The notes below the pieces were generated by a model. That model searched no databases. It saw nothing but the letters and a program-made list of their open reading frames with translations, and was not told the origin of the DNA. A stretch of DNA of 64,000 bases from an uncultured Pontibacter sp. (GTDB taxonomy: Bacteria; Bacteroidota; Bacteroidia; Cytophagales; Hymenobacteraceae): positions 186,001 through 250,000 of the forward strand of contig CANMMP010000001.1 of assembly GCA_947499125.1 (NCBI GenBank). The letters are read 5' to 3'. Shown piece after piece: positions 46,920 to 55,105 of the stretch (position 1 is its first letter; each line of letters starts with the position of its first letter). Position numbers and translations under genes: made by a program.

Positions 46920-46959
46920 TTGTTTTATACTTGGTCAGCTTATAGTAAGCTATTTTATC

Positions 46960-47667
46960 TTAATCATAAAGGTGACAGATCTTGTACAGTTTATCCGGAT
47001 CGAGGATCGTGATGCTGCTGCCTTTTGTTGTGATGATATTCTCTTCTTTAAATTCAGAAAGCAAACGGATGGTGGTTTCCTTAGCGGTACCAACTATAGA
47101 AGCAAGATCTTCGCGTGATATTGAGATCGTAAAGTTATTGTCCCCTTCTTTGAGCTGATATGTTTTCTGCAATAACAAAAGTGCTTCTGCAAGACGTTCG
47201 CGTACTGGCTTATAAGCCATCTGCACCATTCTTTCTTCAGCTTCGCCGAGCGCTTTCGAGAACAGTTTCATCAGTCCACCCGAAAACTCGTTGTTTTTAG
47301 CGATCAGCTCCAGAAACTGCGACTTAGGTATAAAGCAAACTACAGCATCGTCCAGAGCAACCGCTGAAGCCGAATAGTTGGTATCAGCCAGCAAAGCACG
47401 ATAGCCTACCACGTCGCCGGGTTTTACCAAACGAATGATCTGCTCTTTGCCATCGCTCCCCATTTTAGTAACCTTTACTTTACCTGAGTTAATACAATGC
47501 AAGCCAGCAGGGCGAGTACCCTCATGGAAAATGACCTGGCCCTTTTTAAAAGTAAAACTCGATTTGGAATCAGATACTTCTTCCAGCTCGCTGGTTTGGC
47601 AACAGCCTAAAAGGGAGCGCTTGCGAGAGGTACAATTAAGACAATCTGGTGCAGTAAATTTCATCAT
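46960..47667 (-). CDS. Crp/Fnr family transcriptional regulator
   Basis: A 235-residue regulator from ATG at 47667 (MMKFTAPDCLNC); further in-frame ATG and TTG codons upstream (47700, 47709) add low-complexity residues. The N-terminus has CLNC and LLGCC, a cysteine cluster like that of Fnr-type oxygen or redox sensors, then a cNMP-type beta-roll (FKKGQVIFHEGTRPAGLHCINSG...) and a Crp helix-turn-helix (ISREDLASIVGTAKETTIRLLSEFKEE). Position beside the cbb3 genes suggests it controls micro-oxic respiration. Whether the cysteines bind an Fe-S cluster is open. A terminator follows it. Confidence 0.9.
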   Translation of the reverse strand: MMKFTAPDCLNCTSRKRSLLGCCQTSELEEVSDSKSSFTFKKGQVIFHEGTRPAGLHCINSGKVKVTKMGSDGKEQIIRLVKPGDVVGYRALLADTNYSASAVALDDAVVCFIPKSQFLELIAKNNEFSGGLMKLFSKALGEAEERMVQMAYKPVRERLAEALLLLQKTYQLKEGDNNFTISISREDLASIVGTAKETTIRLLSEFKEENIITTKGSSITILDPDKLYKICHLYD

Positions 47668-47777
47668 ACTACTTAGGGGTGGTGCTGTAAATGTAAACAT
47701 TAGCACCAAATAAATTTAAAACTGCAACAGCCTTTTTTTTAAGAACGTTCCGAAGAGCTGCCGGCCGTGGTTATAGT

Positions 47778-48236
47778 TTATACTTCAGGCTTATAAACTG
47801 AGAAGGTATTATCAGTATAGAAAAACACAATTTGTTTAAGCTGCTTCTCAGGCTCAGGCAAGGCCGACTGCATAGGTTTACTTGAATTTACACTTTGTAC
47901 TTTTTCAACTTCAGCAACCTCAACACTGGTTGTTTCGACTATAGTTTCTTTCGAGATTTTGGTCGGTTGAGCGGACTGTTTTTCTGTTACAGGTTCTACT
48001 ATTTTAGTTAGCATTTCGCCTTCGCCGAGCAAAAGCCAGTTTACATCTACGGTTTTATAGTTTGTAATGATCTTCTGGACCACGTCCAGGCTAGGCTTGT
48101 TTCTGCCACTCATGATGTGGCTGAGTATAGCGCGTGGCACTTCAACACCATCGGCGAACTGAGACATCGTTAAGCCCGAATAATCTATTATTTCCCGTAT
48201 CCTTTCAACCATATCATCATTTACAACTACTATCAC
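47778..48236 (-). CDS. XRE-type helix-turn-helix protein
   Basis: A 152-residue protein. Residues ~9-75 are an XRE/Cro helix-turn-helix: MVERIREIIDYSGLTMSQFA, VPRAILSHIMSGRNKPSLD, IITNYKTVDVNWLLLGEGEML, the pattern of a group of Bacteroidota regulators. The rest is a polar Glu/Val/Ser linker (TIVETTSVEVAEVEKVQ) and a short conserved end (LKQIVFFYTDNTFSVYKPE). Start is GTG at 48236 or ATG at 48212. Two tandem palindromes about 140 bases upstream may be its operator. Targets unknown. Confidence 0.82.
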   Translation of the reverse strand: MIVVVNDDMVERIREIIDYSGLTMSQFADGVEVPRAILSHIMSGRNKPSLDVVQKIITNYKTVDVNWLLLGEGEMLTKIVEPVTEKQSAQPTKISKETIVETTSVEVAEVEKVQSVNSSKPMQSALPEPEKQLKQIVFFYTDNTFSVYKPEV

Positions 48237-48375
48237 AAATGTAACCTGCCAGGCTTATACTTCCAATAGCTGTAGTTAAAGTATAAATCTAATTGCCTGA
48301 ATAACACTTTAACTATAATCACATAACCAGTTCATTTTAAATACTTTGAATTCTAGATTTCAATCTATTATAAAA

Positions 48376-48399
48376 TGTATATACAAATGTATATACAAA
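48376..48399. repeat. Two tandem 12-base repeats, each with a perfect 10-base palindrome
   Basis: TGTATATACAAA occurs twice head to tail and is followed by a partial third copy (TGTAAA). TGTATATACA is its own reverse complement. It lies 140 bases upstream of the XRE-type gene on that gene's promoter side. Confidence 0.75.
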
Positions 48400-48545
48400 T
48401 GTAAATTGTGAATTTTAACTATATTCCTGGTTGTTGAGCCAATTCAATCTATACTTTGGAGCAACTACTCTTAATCATTACAATAGCATACTAACCTATA
48501 GCTTGTATTGGTCAACTGACACTATGTCACCTACAAAAACCCGTA

Positions 48546-48571
48546 TTGTGGATAAAGCCAGTTATCCACAA
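48546..48571. promoter_or_regulatory. Inverted pair of perfect DnaA boxes
   Basis: TTGTGGATAA (48546-48555) and TTATCCACAA (48562-48571) are exact reverse complements six bases apart. Each contains the strict DnaA-box consensus TTATCCACA. Confidence 0.65.
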
Positions 48572-48752
48572 ATGCTTCTTTTTGGAGTTTATAGTTGATT
48601 TAAGAACTTGGCGCATGTTTAGCTTTGAGATGGTATTAGTATGAAAGCAAACTATACTTCACCTTAACTACAGTTATCTTAACCAACCCTTAGGCTTATG
48701 TTTTTTCATTTTGCACAAATCACACAAGTCCACTCACAGGGTCAAATAAAAA

Positions 48753-48793
48753 AACGAGCCCCTTCAGCAATCTCAATGCTGAAGGGGCTCGTT
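48753..48793 (-). terminator. Terminator after the azurin-like gene
   Basis: Perfect 17-base arms (AACGAGCCCCTTCAGCA and complement) with a seven-base loop, followed on the minus strand by T7. Confidence 0.92.
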
Positions 48794-48816
48794 ATAATTA
48801 TTATATTTCTGATTAG

Positions 48817-49341
48817 TTACTTTACTATAAATTTTCCATGCATCTGCTCCCAGTGGTCAGGGTAAGTACAAACAAAATCGTAAGTGCCGGGTGGTGGTGC
48901 TTTAAACTCCAGTTCTATAGTTTGGCCCGGAAGCGCCAGTGGAGTGGCTGCATAAACATCTTCCCCTTTAGGTTGGTACTTACCCGATGCACCAGATCCT
49001 TCTCCCCGCTTTGCCACTTCCTCATACTTCCCATCCGTAGCAAGTATAAAATTATGGATCATGGTTGGGGCGGTGCTTTCATTTATTAACTTAAGCTTTA
49101 TCAAAGCATCGGCTGGTGCTGTAAGTGTATCTTCCACAAAAGAAAGTTCTTCCATCGTATTGCCTGTTGCGTGCAATATTAAAGCTACCACAGGTTGAAG
49201 CGTTGTATCAGCAACCTCGGCTACAGGCGCAGCAGAGCTATCCATAAGCGGTTGGTCAGCAACCAGGTCATTATCTGAATTACTGCCGCAAGCTGATAAT
49301 AGCAAACACGCCGTAGTTATAGTATGAAGTATAGCTTTCAT
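48817..49341 (-). CDS. Azurin/plastocyanin-like copper lipoprotein
   Basis: A 174-residue lipoprotein from ATG 49341 (MKAILHTITTACLLLSACGS; lipobox Cys18). A longer frame to 49398 overlaps the upstream gene and is unlikely. The C-terminal cupredoxin domain has the type 1 copper ligands: His in MIHNFIL, then Cys, His and Met in CTYPDHWEQM, spaced exactly as in azurin (Cys, +5 His, +9 Met). It should be a periplasmic electron carrier, perhaps for the cbb3 oxidase, though that link is inference. It follows the L,D-transpeptidase gene by 16 bases and is closed by a strong terminator. Confidence 0.9.
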   Translation of the reverse strand: MKAILHTITTACLLLSACGSNSDNDLVADQPLMDSSAAPVAEVADTTLQPVVALILHATGNTMEELSFVEDTLTAPADALIKLKLINESTAPTMIHNFILATDGKYEEVAKRGEGSGASGKYQPKGEDVYAATPLALPGQTIELEFKAPPPGTYDFVCTYPDHWEQMHGKFIVK

Positions 49342-49357
49342 GGTGAGTCCTTTCCGA

Positions 49358-51103
49358 TTATCCGAAATATTCCTTAGCCAGCTTTTTATCGTGGCCATAA
49401 ATATCGTCCCGGAAGTGTACGTTGCCTTCGCTATCTACCCAGCTTGTAAAGTATACCAGGTAAACCTGTATCTTTTTAGGTAAGGTAATCCAGGTTTCTT
49501 CTCCTTCGTTTATAGTTTGGCGAATGCGCTGCGCGTCCCACTCAGGCATATCCTGGAGCAGGTACTGGCCTAACTCGATAGGTTTCTCGAGGCGCACGCA
49601 ACCATGGCTAAAGCCACGTTCTGTCTGGCTGAACAAGGCATCGGCTGGCGTATCGTGCAGGTATACATTGTAAGAGTTCGGGAACAGGAACTTAATATCA
49701 CCTAGTGAGTTTTTGCCACCCGGTCGCTGACGCACCATATACGGGAAGTTCTTCTCTGTAACACTGCTCCAGTCTATACTTCCTGGCGAGATCTGCTTCG
49801 GATTCTTTTCTTTTGTAACTACTTCCATGTTCTGGCTGGCCAGGTAATTCGGGTTCCGAAGTATAGCCGGCTTTATCTCTTTTTCAACTATACTATTCGG
49901 CACGTTCCAATAAGGAGCCAGTACCACGTATTCTATCTTATCGCTAAAGATCGGTGTTGAATTCAGTTCCTTACCAACTATAACCTTCATCTCAAACACA
50001 CTTTTGTAGGCGCGTTCAGCTTCCGGGTCGTTGTTGGGGTCTTCGTAAATGTATAGTTTATACTCTGGTATGTTTACCCATACAAACTTCTGATCAAGGC
50101 TCTTAGGAACCAGTCGTTTCGGAATCCAGCGCCAGCGTTCCATATTCATCATGATCTGCTGAATACGCTCATCAACCGTTACATTCATCATACGTAAGGT
50201 GTTGCCACCTACTTTTCCGTCCTCCGTCAGGCCATGCAGTCGCTGGAATTCTTTTACTTTATCCACCAATTGGGCATCAAACATGCGCATATTGGGGTCG
50301 TTAGGGTTTAGCTTAGCCTCTGGGTCAAGTCGTTGACGTAACTGTACTACAGCCATTGAGCTATCCCCTTTTTCAAGCACTTTTGCTTTACCAATGTCCA
50401 CTTTCTGCCATCCGCCTTTTTCCTGGATGTTTCTATAGTTTTGCAGGGCATCTCTCAGGTCGGCGTAGCCTTTATGCAGCGCCTCAAACTCATAATAAGG
50501 GTAAGTACTCTCCCGCTCTTTAAGTATTGTCTGAAGTGCTTTATGCAGCTTTATTTTATTCTTTTTTATATTCCAGTCGATAGAGCCTACATCGCTCGGG
50601 TTAACGCGGCCACGGTAAAAATCAGAAGCATAGTTAAAGTAAGAAGCCGTTAAGCCCACATCGATCTTGCGCTGCAGGTCATACATAGCAGAATCTTGCT
50701 TGCTGATCTCTTCATACTGGGCAAAAAGGCTGTCAAAATCAACAAACTTATACTTTTTAGGGTCGAGGCCCTCTTTTGTGGCATTATCAATGGTGGTCAG
50801 AAACTTCTTTGCTTCCGGCACCAGTTCATTGTCCCGGAACCAGGCTAATTCGTAATCGCGGTCTCCGTAAAATAGGTACATCAGTTCCGAGTGCTCCTTA
50901 AATTCAGGCTCTTTACTGATGAATTCTCTAACGTACAGGCTGTCGGCAGTTGCTTGTGGCAACTCTTTAATACCTAACATTTCCTGTATTTTGTCGCCGG
51001 TACTTTCCTTTTCTTCAGATTTGTTACAGGCAGTGGTAAAAGTGAGCAACACTATACTTAAGAAAAAGTATAGCCATTTCGATCTATTCATATAAGGGTT
51101 CAT
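49358..51103 (-). CDS. L,D-transpeptidase lipoprotein (YcbB/LdtD type)
   Basis: A 581-residue protein from ATG 51103 (51091 also possible). A signal peptide with lipobox (LTFTTAC) is followed by a YcbB-like scaffold region, a peptidoglycan-binding domain (AVVQLRQRLDP...LVDKVKEFQRLHGLTEDGKVGGNTLRMMN) near 250-310 and a YkuD catalytic domain with SHGCVRLE near residue 500 (catalytic His and Cys). It makes 3-3 peptidoglycan cross-links or attaches proteins, in the periplasm. Size and order match LdtD-type enzymes. The frame extends upstream to 51226 but without a signal sequence in the right place. Confidence 0.92.
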   Translation of the reverse strand: MNPYMNRSKWLYFFLSIVLLTFTTACNKSEEKESTGDKIQEMLGIKELPQATADSLYVREFISKEPEFKEHSELMYLFYGDRDYELAWFRDNELVPEAKKFLTTIDNATKEGLDPKKYKFVDFDSLFAQYEEISKQDSAMYDLQRKIDVGLTASYFNYASDFYRGRVNPSDVGSIDWNIKKNKIKLHKALQTILKERESTYPYYEFEALHKGYADLRDALQNYRNIQEKGGWQKVDIGKAKVLEKGDSSMAVVQLRQRLDPEAKLNPNDPNMRMFDAQLVDKVKEFQRLHGLTEDGKVGGNTLRMMNVTVDERIQQIMMNMERWRWIPKRLVPKSLDQKFVWVNIPEYKLYIYEDPNNDPEAERAYKSVFEMKVIVGKELNSTPIFSDKIEYVVLAPYWNVPNSIVEKEIKPAILRNPNYLASQNMEVVTKEKNPKQISPGSIDWSSVTEKNFPYMVRQRPGGKNSLGDIKFLFPNSYNVYLHDTPADALFSQTERGFSHGCVRLEKPIELGQYLLQDMPEWDAQRIRQTINEGEETWITLPKKIQVYLVYFTSWVDSEGNVHFRDDIYGHDKKLAKEYFG

Positions 51104-51341
51104 GTGTTTCTTTTTAGAGGCAGGCTCTTGTATAACTATAATATAGTTCAACAGCCATCTATAATTAATACAATTAAGAAATAAGTCCAGGCAAAACTGG
51201 CACTGATTTAACTTTATGTACTCCAAATTTTACTAAAAAGTTATTCTTACCCTGCTTTACAGTATGTCAACCGCCCGGGCCTTTTCACTTTTATAGTATA
51301 ACCGAAATATGTAACTTACCCTTTAAAGCAAAACGCTACGT

Positions 51342-53240
51342 ATGAAGCCTTACAAGAAATTTTTACTTGGATTAGGGATGGCCGGAAGCCTTCACCTAAC
51401 CGCTTGCACCTCACAAAACACAACCGAAACCGAAACTATGAACACCGCACAACAGGCGCAGGGCCAGTTACCGGAAGATGTGCACAGTTACGCAGAGCCT
51501 GCCAAAGCTGTAGCACGCCACCTGGACCTGGAAATAGCCGTTAACTTCGATACTAAAACTATAAGCGGCAAAGCTACCTACGACATCGAGAACCTTGCAA
51601 AAGGGAATGAGATCGTATTTGATACCCGTGGCCTTAACATCGAGAAAGTATTTTTAGGTGATAACCGGGAGGAAACAACCTTCAGGTTAGGTGACTCGGA
51701 TAAATACCTTGGTCAGCCACTGTATGTAACTATAAAACCGGAGACCAAGCGCTTAACTATACAATACAAAACTTCTCCGGATGCTGCTGCCCTGCAATGG
51801 CTTAACCCGCAACAAACTGCCGGTAAAAAGCATCCGTTCATGTTCACGCAATCGCAGGCTATACTTGCCCGCACCTGGATCCCGATACAGGACAGTCCGG
51901 GCGTGCGCATAACTTACAATGCCAGAGTACAGGTTCCTAAAGAGCTACTGGCTGTTATGAGTGCCGAAAACCCTGTGCAGAAAAACGAAAGTGGCGTTTA
52001 TACTTTCCAGATGAAACAACCGATACCATCTTACCTGATGGCGCTTTCGGTAGGTGACCTTGTTTTCAGAGAAGTTGGCCAGCAGACAGGTATTTATGCC
52101 GAGCCGGAAACTATAGAAGCAGCAGCTTACGAATTTGCTGAAATGGACAAAATGCTTGTAGCCGCCGAAAAGATCTATGGCAAGTATAGATGGGACCGCT
52201 ACGATCTGCTTGTACTCCCGCCATCGTTCCCTTTTGGGGGTATGGAAAACCCACGCCTTACGTTTGTAACCCCAACTGTACTGGCAAAAGACAGATCGCT
52301 TACCAGTTTAATAGCACACGAACTGGCGCACAGCTGGAGCGGAAACCTGGTTACGAATGCTACCTGGGATGATTTCTGGTTGAACGAAGGCTTTACGGTA
52401 TACTTTGAACGCCGCATTATGGAAGAGCTTTACGGCAGATCGTATGCTGATATGCTGGCCGAACTTGGCTACCAGGACCTGCAGAACACTATCGCTGACC
52501 TTGGCGCTACAAGTCCGGATACCCGCCTGAAGCTTGACCTGGATGGCCGTGACCCGGACGAAGGATTAACAGACATAGCTTACGAAAAAGGCAACCTGTT
52601 CTTGCGCCACATCGAAATGGCCGTTGGCCGCGAGCGTTTTGACGAATTCCTTAACAAGTACTTCAATACGTTTGCATTCCAGCCAACTGATACCGATAAG
52701 TTTCTTAACTTCTTAAGAACTGAACTTATAAAAGGTGATGAGGTACTGGCTGAAAAAATAAACATCGAAGGTTGGGTATTCTCTCCTGGCCTGCCGGCTA
52801 ACCATGTAAAGCCAACTTCGGAGCGCTTTGCGCAGGTAGAGAAATTGTTTAGCGATTGGAAAAATGGCAAACCTGCTGCCCAGTTAAACACCAAAGACTG
52901 GTCGAGCCACGAGTGGCTGCATTTTATACGTATGCTACCTGAGCAAATGAGCCCGCAGCAAATGCAGGACCTGGACAAGGCATTTAACTTTACCAATTCT
53001 GGTAACTCTGAGGTACTTGCTGCCTGGTTTATACATGCGATCAATAACAACTATATCACAGCCGACAAAGCCCTGGAAACTTTCCTGACAAATGTTGGCC
53101 GTCGTAAATTCCTGGTTCCGATCTACAAGGCGCTTGCTGCCACCCCGGAAGGTAAAAAGAAAGCGCTGGCTATTTATGCCAAGGCCCGCCCTAATTACCA
53201 TGCGGTTTCAACAGTAACCTTAGACGAAATGCTGAAATAA
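51342..53240 (+). CDS. M1 family metallopeptidase (leukotriene A4 hydrolase-like aminopeptidase)
   Basis: A 632-residue lipoprotein (signal peptide, lipobox LHLTAC with Cys22). The N-domain is a beta-saddle, the catalytic domain has the exopeptidase loop GGMENP, the zinc motif HELAHSW (His326, Glu327, His330) and the third ligand Glu in WLNEGFTVYFERR about 19 residues on. A C-terminal helical ARM-like domain (TSERFAQVEKLFSDWKNG...) matches the LTA4-hydrolase branch. It removes N-terminal amino acids from peptides, here on the periplasmic or cell-surface side. Length is normal. A terminator follows. Confidence 0.94.
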   Translation: MKPYKKFLLGLGMAGSLHLTACTSQNTTETETMNTAQQAQGQLPEDVHSYAEPAKAVARHLDLEIAVNFDTKTISGKATYDIENLAKGNEIVFDTRGLNIEKVFLGDNREETTFRLGDSDKYLGQPLYVTIKPETKRLTIQYKTSPDAAALQWLNPQQTAGKKHPFMFTQSQAILARTWIPIQDSPGVRITYNARVQVPKELLAVMSAENPVQKNESGVYTFQMKQPIPSYLMALSVGDLVFREVGQQTGIYAEPETIEAAAYEFAEMDKMLVAAEKIYGKYRWDRYDLLVLPPSFPFGGMENPRLTFVTPTVLAKDRSLTSLIAHELAHSWSGNLVTNATWDDFWLNEGFTVYFERRIMEELYGRSYADMLAELGYQDLQNTIADLGATSPDTRLKLDLDGRDPDEGLTDIAYEKGNLFLRHIEMAVGRERFDEFLNKYFNTFAFQPTDTDKFLNFLRTELIKGDEVLAEKINIEGWVFSPGLPANHVKPTSERFAQVEKLFSDWKNGKPAAQLNTKDWSSHEWLHFIRMLPEQMSPQQMQDLDKAFNFTNSGNSEVLAAWFIHAINNNYITADKALETFLTNVGRRKFLVPIYKALAATPEGKKKALAIYAKARPNYHAVSTVTLDEMLK

Positions 53241-53264
53241 GGTTAACTAAAAGTATAAAATGAG

Positions 53265-53294
53265 AGAAGCCCAACCATAACTGGTTGGGCTTCT
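53265..53294 (+). terminator. Terminator after the M1 peptidase gene
   Basis: Perfect 13-base arms (AGAAGCCCAACCA and complement) with a four-base loop, then a T-rich stretch. Confidence 0.85.
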
Positions 53295-53371
53295 TTGTAT
53301 TTACTCTGTGGCTTTCTAACCTGCTTGGGGAGCCCGGCGAAACAACAGAGCTGTAATTTTAAGATCTACTG

Positions 53372-53863
53372 TTAGTGCTCAGCCTTAATATTAACAGACT
53401 GCTCAGCGATCATGGTCAGATTTTCATCTGTTTTCTTTTCTTCTTCAAGTGTTTTTACAAGCAGCTTAAGTGCATCGTTCAATCCTAATTGCTTAGCGTA
53501 AGTACAAACTGTACCGTAGGCCGCGATCTCGTAATGCTCTACACGTTGCGCAGATGCAATAAGTGCGGCATCCATTACAGCAGCATCCGCCTTTTCATCC
53601 ATCATCGATTCAGCTTCCCGGATAATGCCTTCCATGGCCTTGCACTTCTCACCTTTGGCCTTCTCCCCGATCAGTTCAAACACTTTTTCAAGGCGTTCGA
53701 TCTGTCTTTCAGTTACAGCCAGGTGTTCTTCAAAAGCTTTCTTCAGCGTATCTGAAGAAGTAGCCTTGATCATTTTAGGTAAGGCTTTGGTAATTTGCTG
53801 TTCTGCGTTGTAAATATCTTTTAGTTCATGGATCAAAAGATCCTTCAAGTTGTTAAGTTTCAT
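53372..53863 (-). CDS. DUF892 (YciE/YciF) ferritin-like protein
   Basis: A 163-residue protein from ATG 53863 (MKLNNLKDLLIHELKDIYNAEQQ); 22 extra codons upstream are not conserved. The four-helix ferritin-like pattern shows in repeated acidic-His helices: HELKDIYNAEQQITKALPKM, FEEHLAVTERQIERLEKVFE, AQRVEHYEIAAYGTVCTYAKQL and TLEEEKKTDENLTMIAEQ, giving di-iron-type Glu/His ligands. The family is linked to stress responses and may bind metal, but its activity is uncertain. Single-gene unit. Confidence 0.9.
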   Translation of the reverse strand: MKLNNLKDLLIHELKDIYNAEQQITKALPKMIKATSSDTLKKAFEEHLAVTERQIERLEKVFELIGEKAKGEKCKAMEGIIREAESMMDEKADAAVMDAALIASAQRVEHYEIAAYGTVCTYAKQLGLNDALKLLVKTLEEEKKTDENLTMIAEQSVNIKAEH

Positions 53864-54185
53864 AGCTTGGAAAGGTTTTAGTGTCGCGTTACTTACTCTT
53901 ATCGAGCTCGTGAAGTTACTATACGGCAAGCTATGGCCAGGGTTTGGTAAAATATAATTAAAGTTAGCAAAACATCAGTTATACGCAGTATACAATAAAA
54001 GGTATATAACATTTTATATATTCCGATAAAATAGTATACCTTTATAGTATATGTAATTGTTGATGACGGATATTTTTTAGCCCTTATTTGCAACGAAAAA
54101 CTATAGAAAGGGTAAAGTTTGATAGCTGCACAATTAAAAAAGGCGGCTTACAGATTAAAAATAAAGTAATAAGAGCATAGAACGC
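53864..54185. other. AT-rich divergent intergenic region
   Basis: 322 bases between the DUF892 and cyanophycinase genes. It should hold both promoters, but no convincing TAnnTTTG box or regulator site was found. The right part (53990-54060) is very AT-rich with several TATAC and TATAGT words. Confidence 0.5.
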
Positions 54186-55085
54186 GTGGATAAACCTAAA
54201 GGAAAACTGATTGCTGTTGGCGGGAACGAAGACAAAGGTACCTACCCGAACCCAAAGTCGAAGAGAAAGTATTACCTTGATTTTTTTGAGCTTGGCATAC
54301 TGAAGCGTTTTATAGAAGAAATACCTGCCCGCAAACCACGCATCGAAGTAATTACTACAGCATCTCTTATACCTGAAGAAGTTGGCGAGCGCTATATGAG
54401 TGCTTTTGGCATTTTAGGCGCCGAAAACGCCAACACCATGCACATCCGAACCGAAGAAGACGCCCTGCTGCCAGAATACCTGGAACGCCTGCGCAATGCC
54501 GATGGCATTATGATGAGCGGTGGTAACCAGTCGCGCTTAACCCAGATATTTGGTGGCACCGAGTTTATGGAGGTGATGATGAAAAAGTACTGGGAAGATG
54601 AATTTGTAATTGCCGGTACAAGCGCAGGAGCCATGGCCATGTCCAGGATCATGATAAAAGGTGGTAGCGCCACTGAGTCGCTGTTGCGGGGCTCGGTTAA
54701 AATGGCACACGGCCTCGGCCTGATAGATGGTGTCATAATTGACTCCCACTTTGTAGCCCGTGGTCGTTTTGGCCGATTGATAGAGGCTGTGGCAACGCAT
54801 TCTAAAACCATAGGCATAGGCCTCGGCGAAGATACCGGTGTTCTGATAACAGAAGGAGACCTGATAGAAACAATAGGCTCAAACCTGGTAGTAGTGGTGG
54901 ATGGGCATAGCGTGGGCTATACAAACGTGAACGATGTGCCTGCAGGCCGCCCTATCTCCATCGAAAAAATGGTGATGCATGTGCTGGCAAAAGGCAACAT
55001 CTATAATATAAACACGCGCGAGTTTTTTAAAGATGGAGACACCATGCAACACAGCCTTTTACAAACAACGCAGCGGACCCTGTAA
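54186..55085 (+). CDS. cphB: Cyanophycinase
   Basis: A 299-residue serine peptidase of the S51 family. It begins with GTG at 54186 (MDKPKGKLIAVGGNEDKG); GNEDKG, GIMMSGGNQSRL and the nucleophile elbow GTSAGAMAMS (Ser146) followed by DSHFVARGRFGRL are cyanophycinase signatures. Cyanophycinases cut the Asp-Arg storage polymer cyanophycin to beta-Asp-Arg dipeptides. There is no obvious signal peptide, pointing to an intracellular form. The convergent isoaspartyl peptidase just downstream would hydrolyse the dipeptides. No cyanophycin synthetase is in the window. Confidence 0.93.
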   Translation: MDKPKGKLIAVGGNEDKGTYPNPKSKRKYYLDFFELGILKRFIEEIPARKPRIEVITTASLIPEEVGERYMSAFGILGAENANTMHIRTEEDALLPEYLERLRNADGIMMSGGNQSRLTQIFGGTEFMEVMMKKYWEDEFVIAGTSAGAMAMSRIMIKGGSATESLLRGSVKMAHGLGLIDGVIIDSHFVARGRFGRLIEAVATHSKTIGIGLGEDTGVLITEGDLIETIGSNLVVVVDGHSVGYTNVNDVPAGRPISIEKMVMHVLAKGNIYNINTREFFKDGDTMQHSLLQTTQRTL

Positions 55086-55105
55086 AACTTTAACCTTTAA
55101 ACTTT

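Larger units (their letters stand above)
46585..46959. other. Non-coding gap between ccoI and the Crp/Fnr gene
   Basis: About 375 bases without a convincing gene. It holds the ccoI -7 box, the inverted repeat at 46640-46673 and the terminator at 46894-46919. The middle (46680-46850) shows no recognisable element; a 68-codon plus-strand frame there has no family features. Confidence 0.6.
48237..48816. other. 580-base intergenic region with DnaA boxes, tandem palindromes and a terminator
   Basis: No frame here has coding features. From left to right it holds an AT-rich stretch (48290-48420), two tandem copies of a 12-base unit (48376-48399), two DnaA boxes in inverted array (48546-48571) and a strong terminator (48753-48793). 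It may contain promoters of the XRE gene or a replication-related element. Confidence 0.6.

Noticed and set aside
48608..48623. GG-N10-GC pattern resembling a sigma-54 -24/-12 promoter on the plus strand
   Set aside because: Only a partial match (TTGGCGC, TTAGC), and no gene follows on that strand; the next feature is a terminator of an opposite-strand gene.
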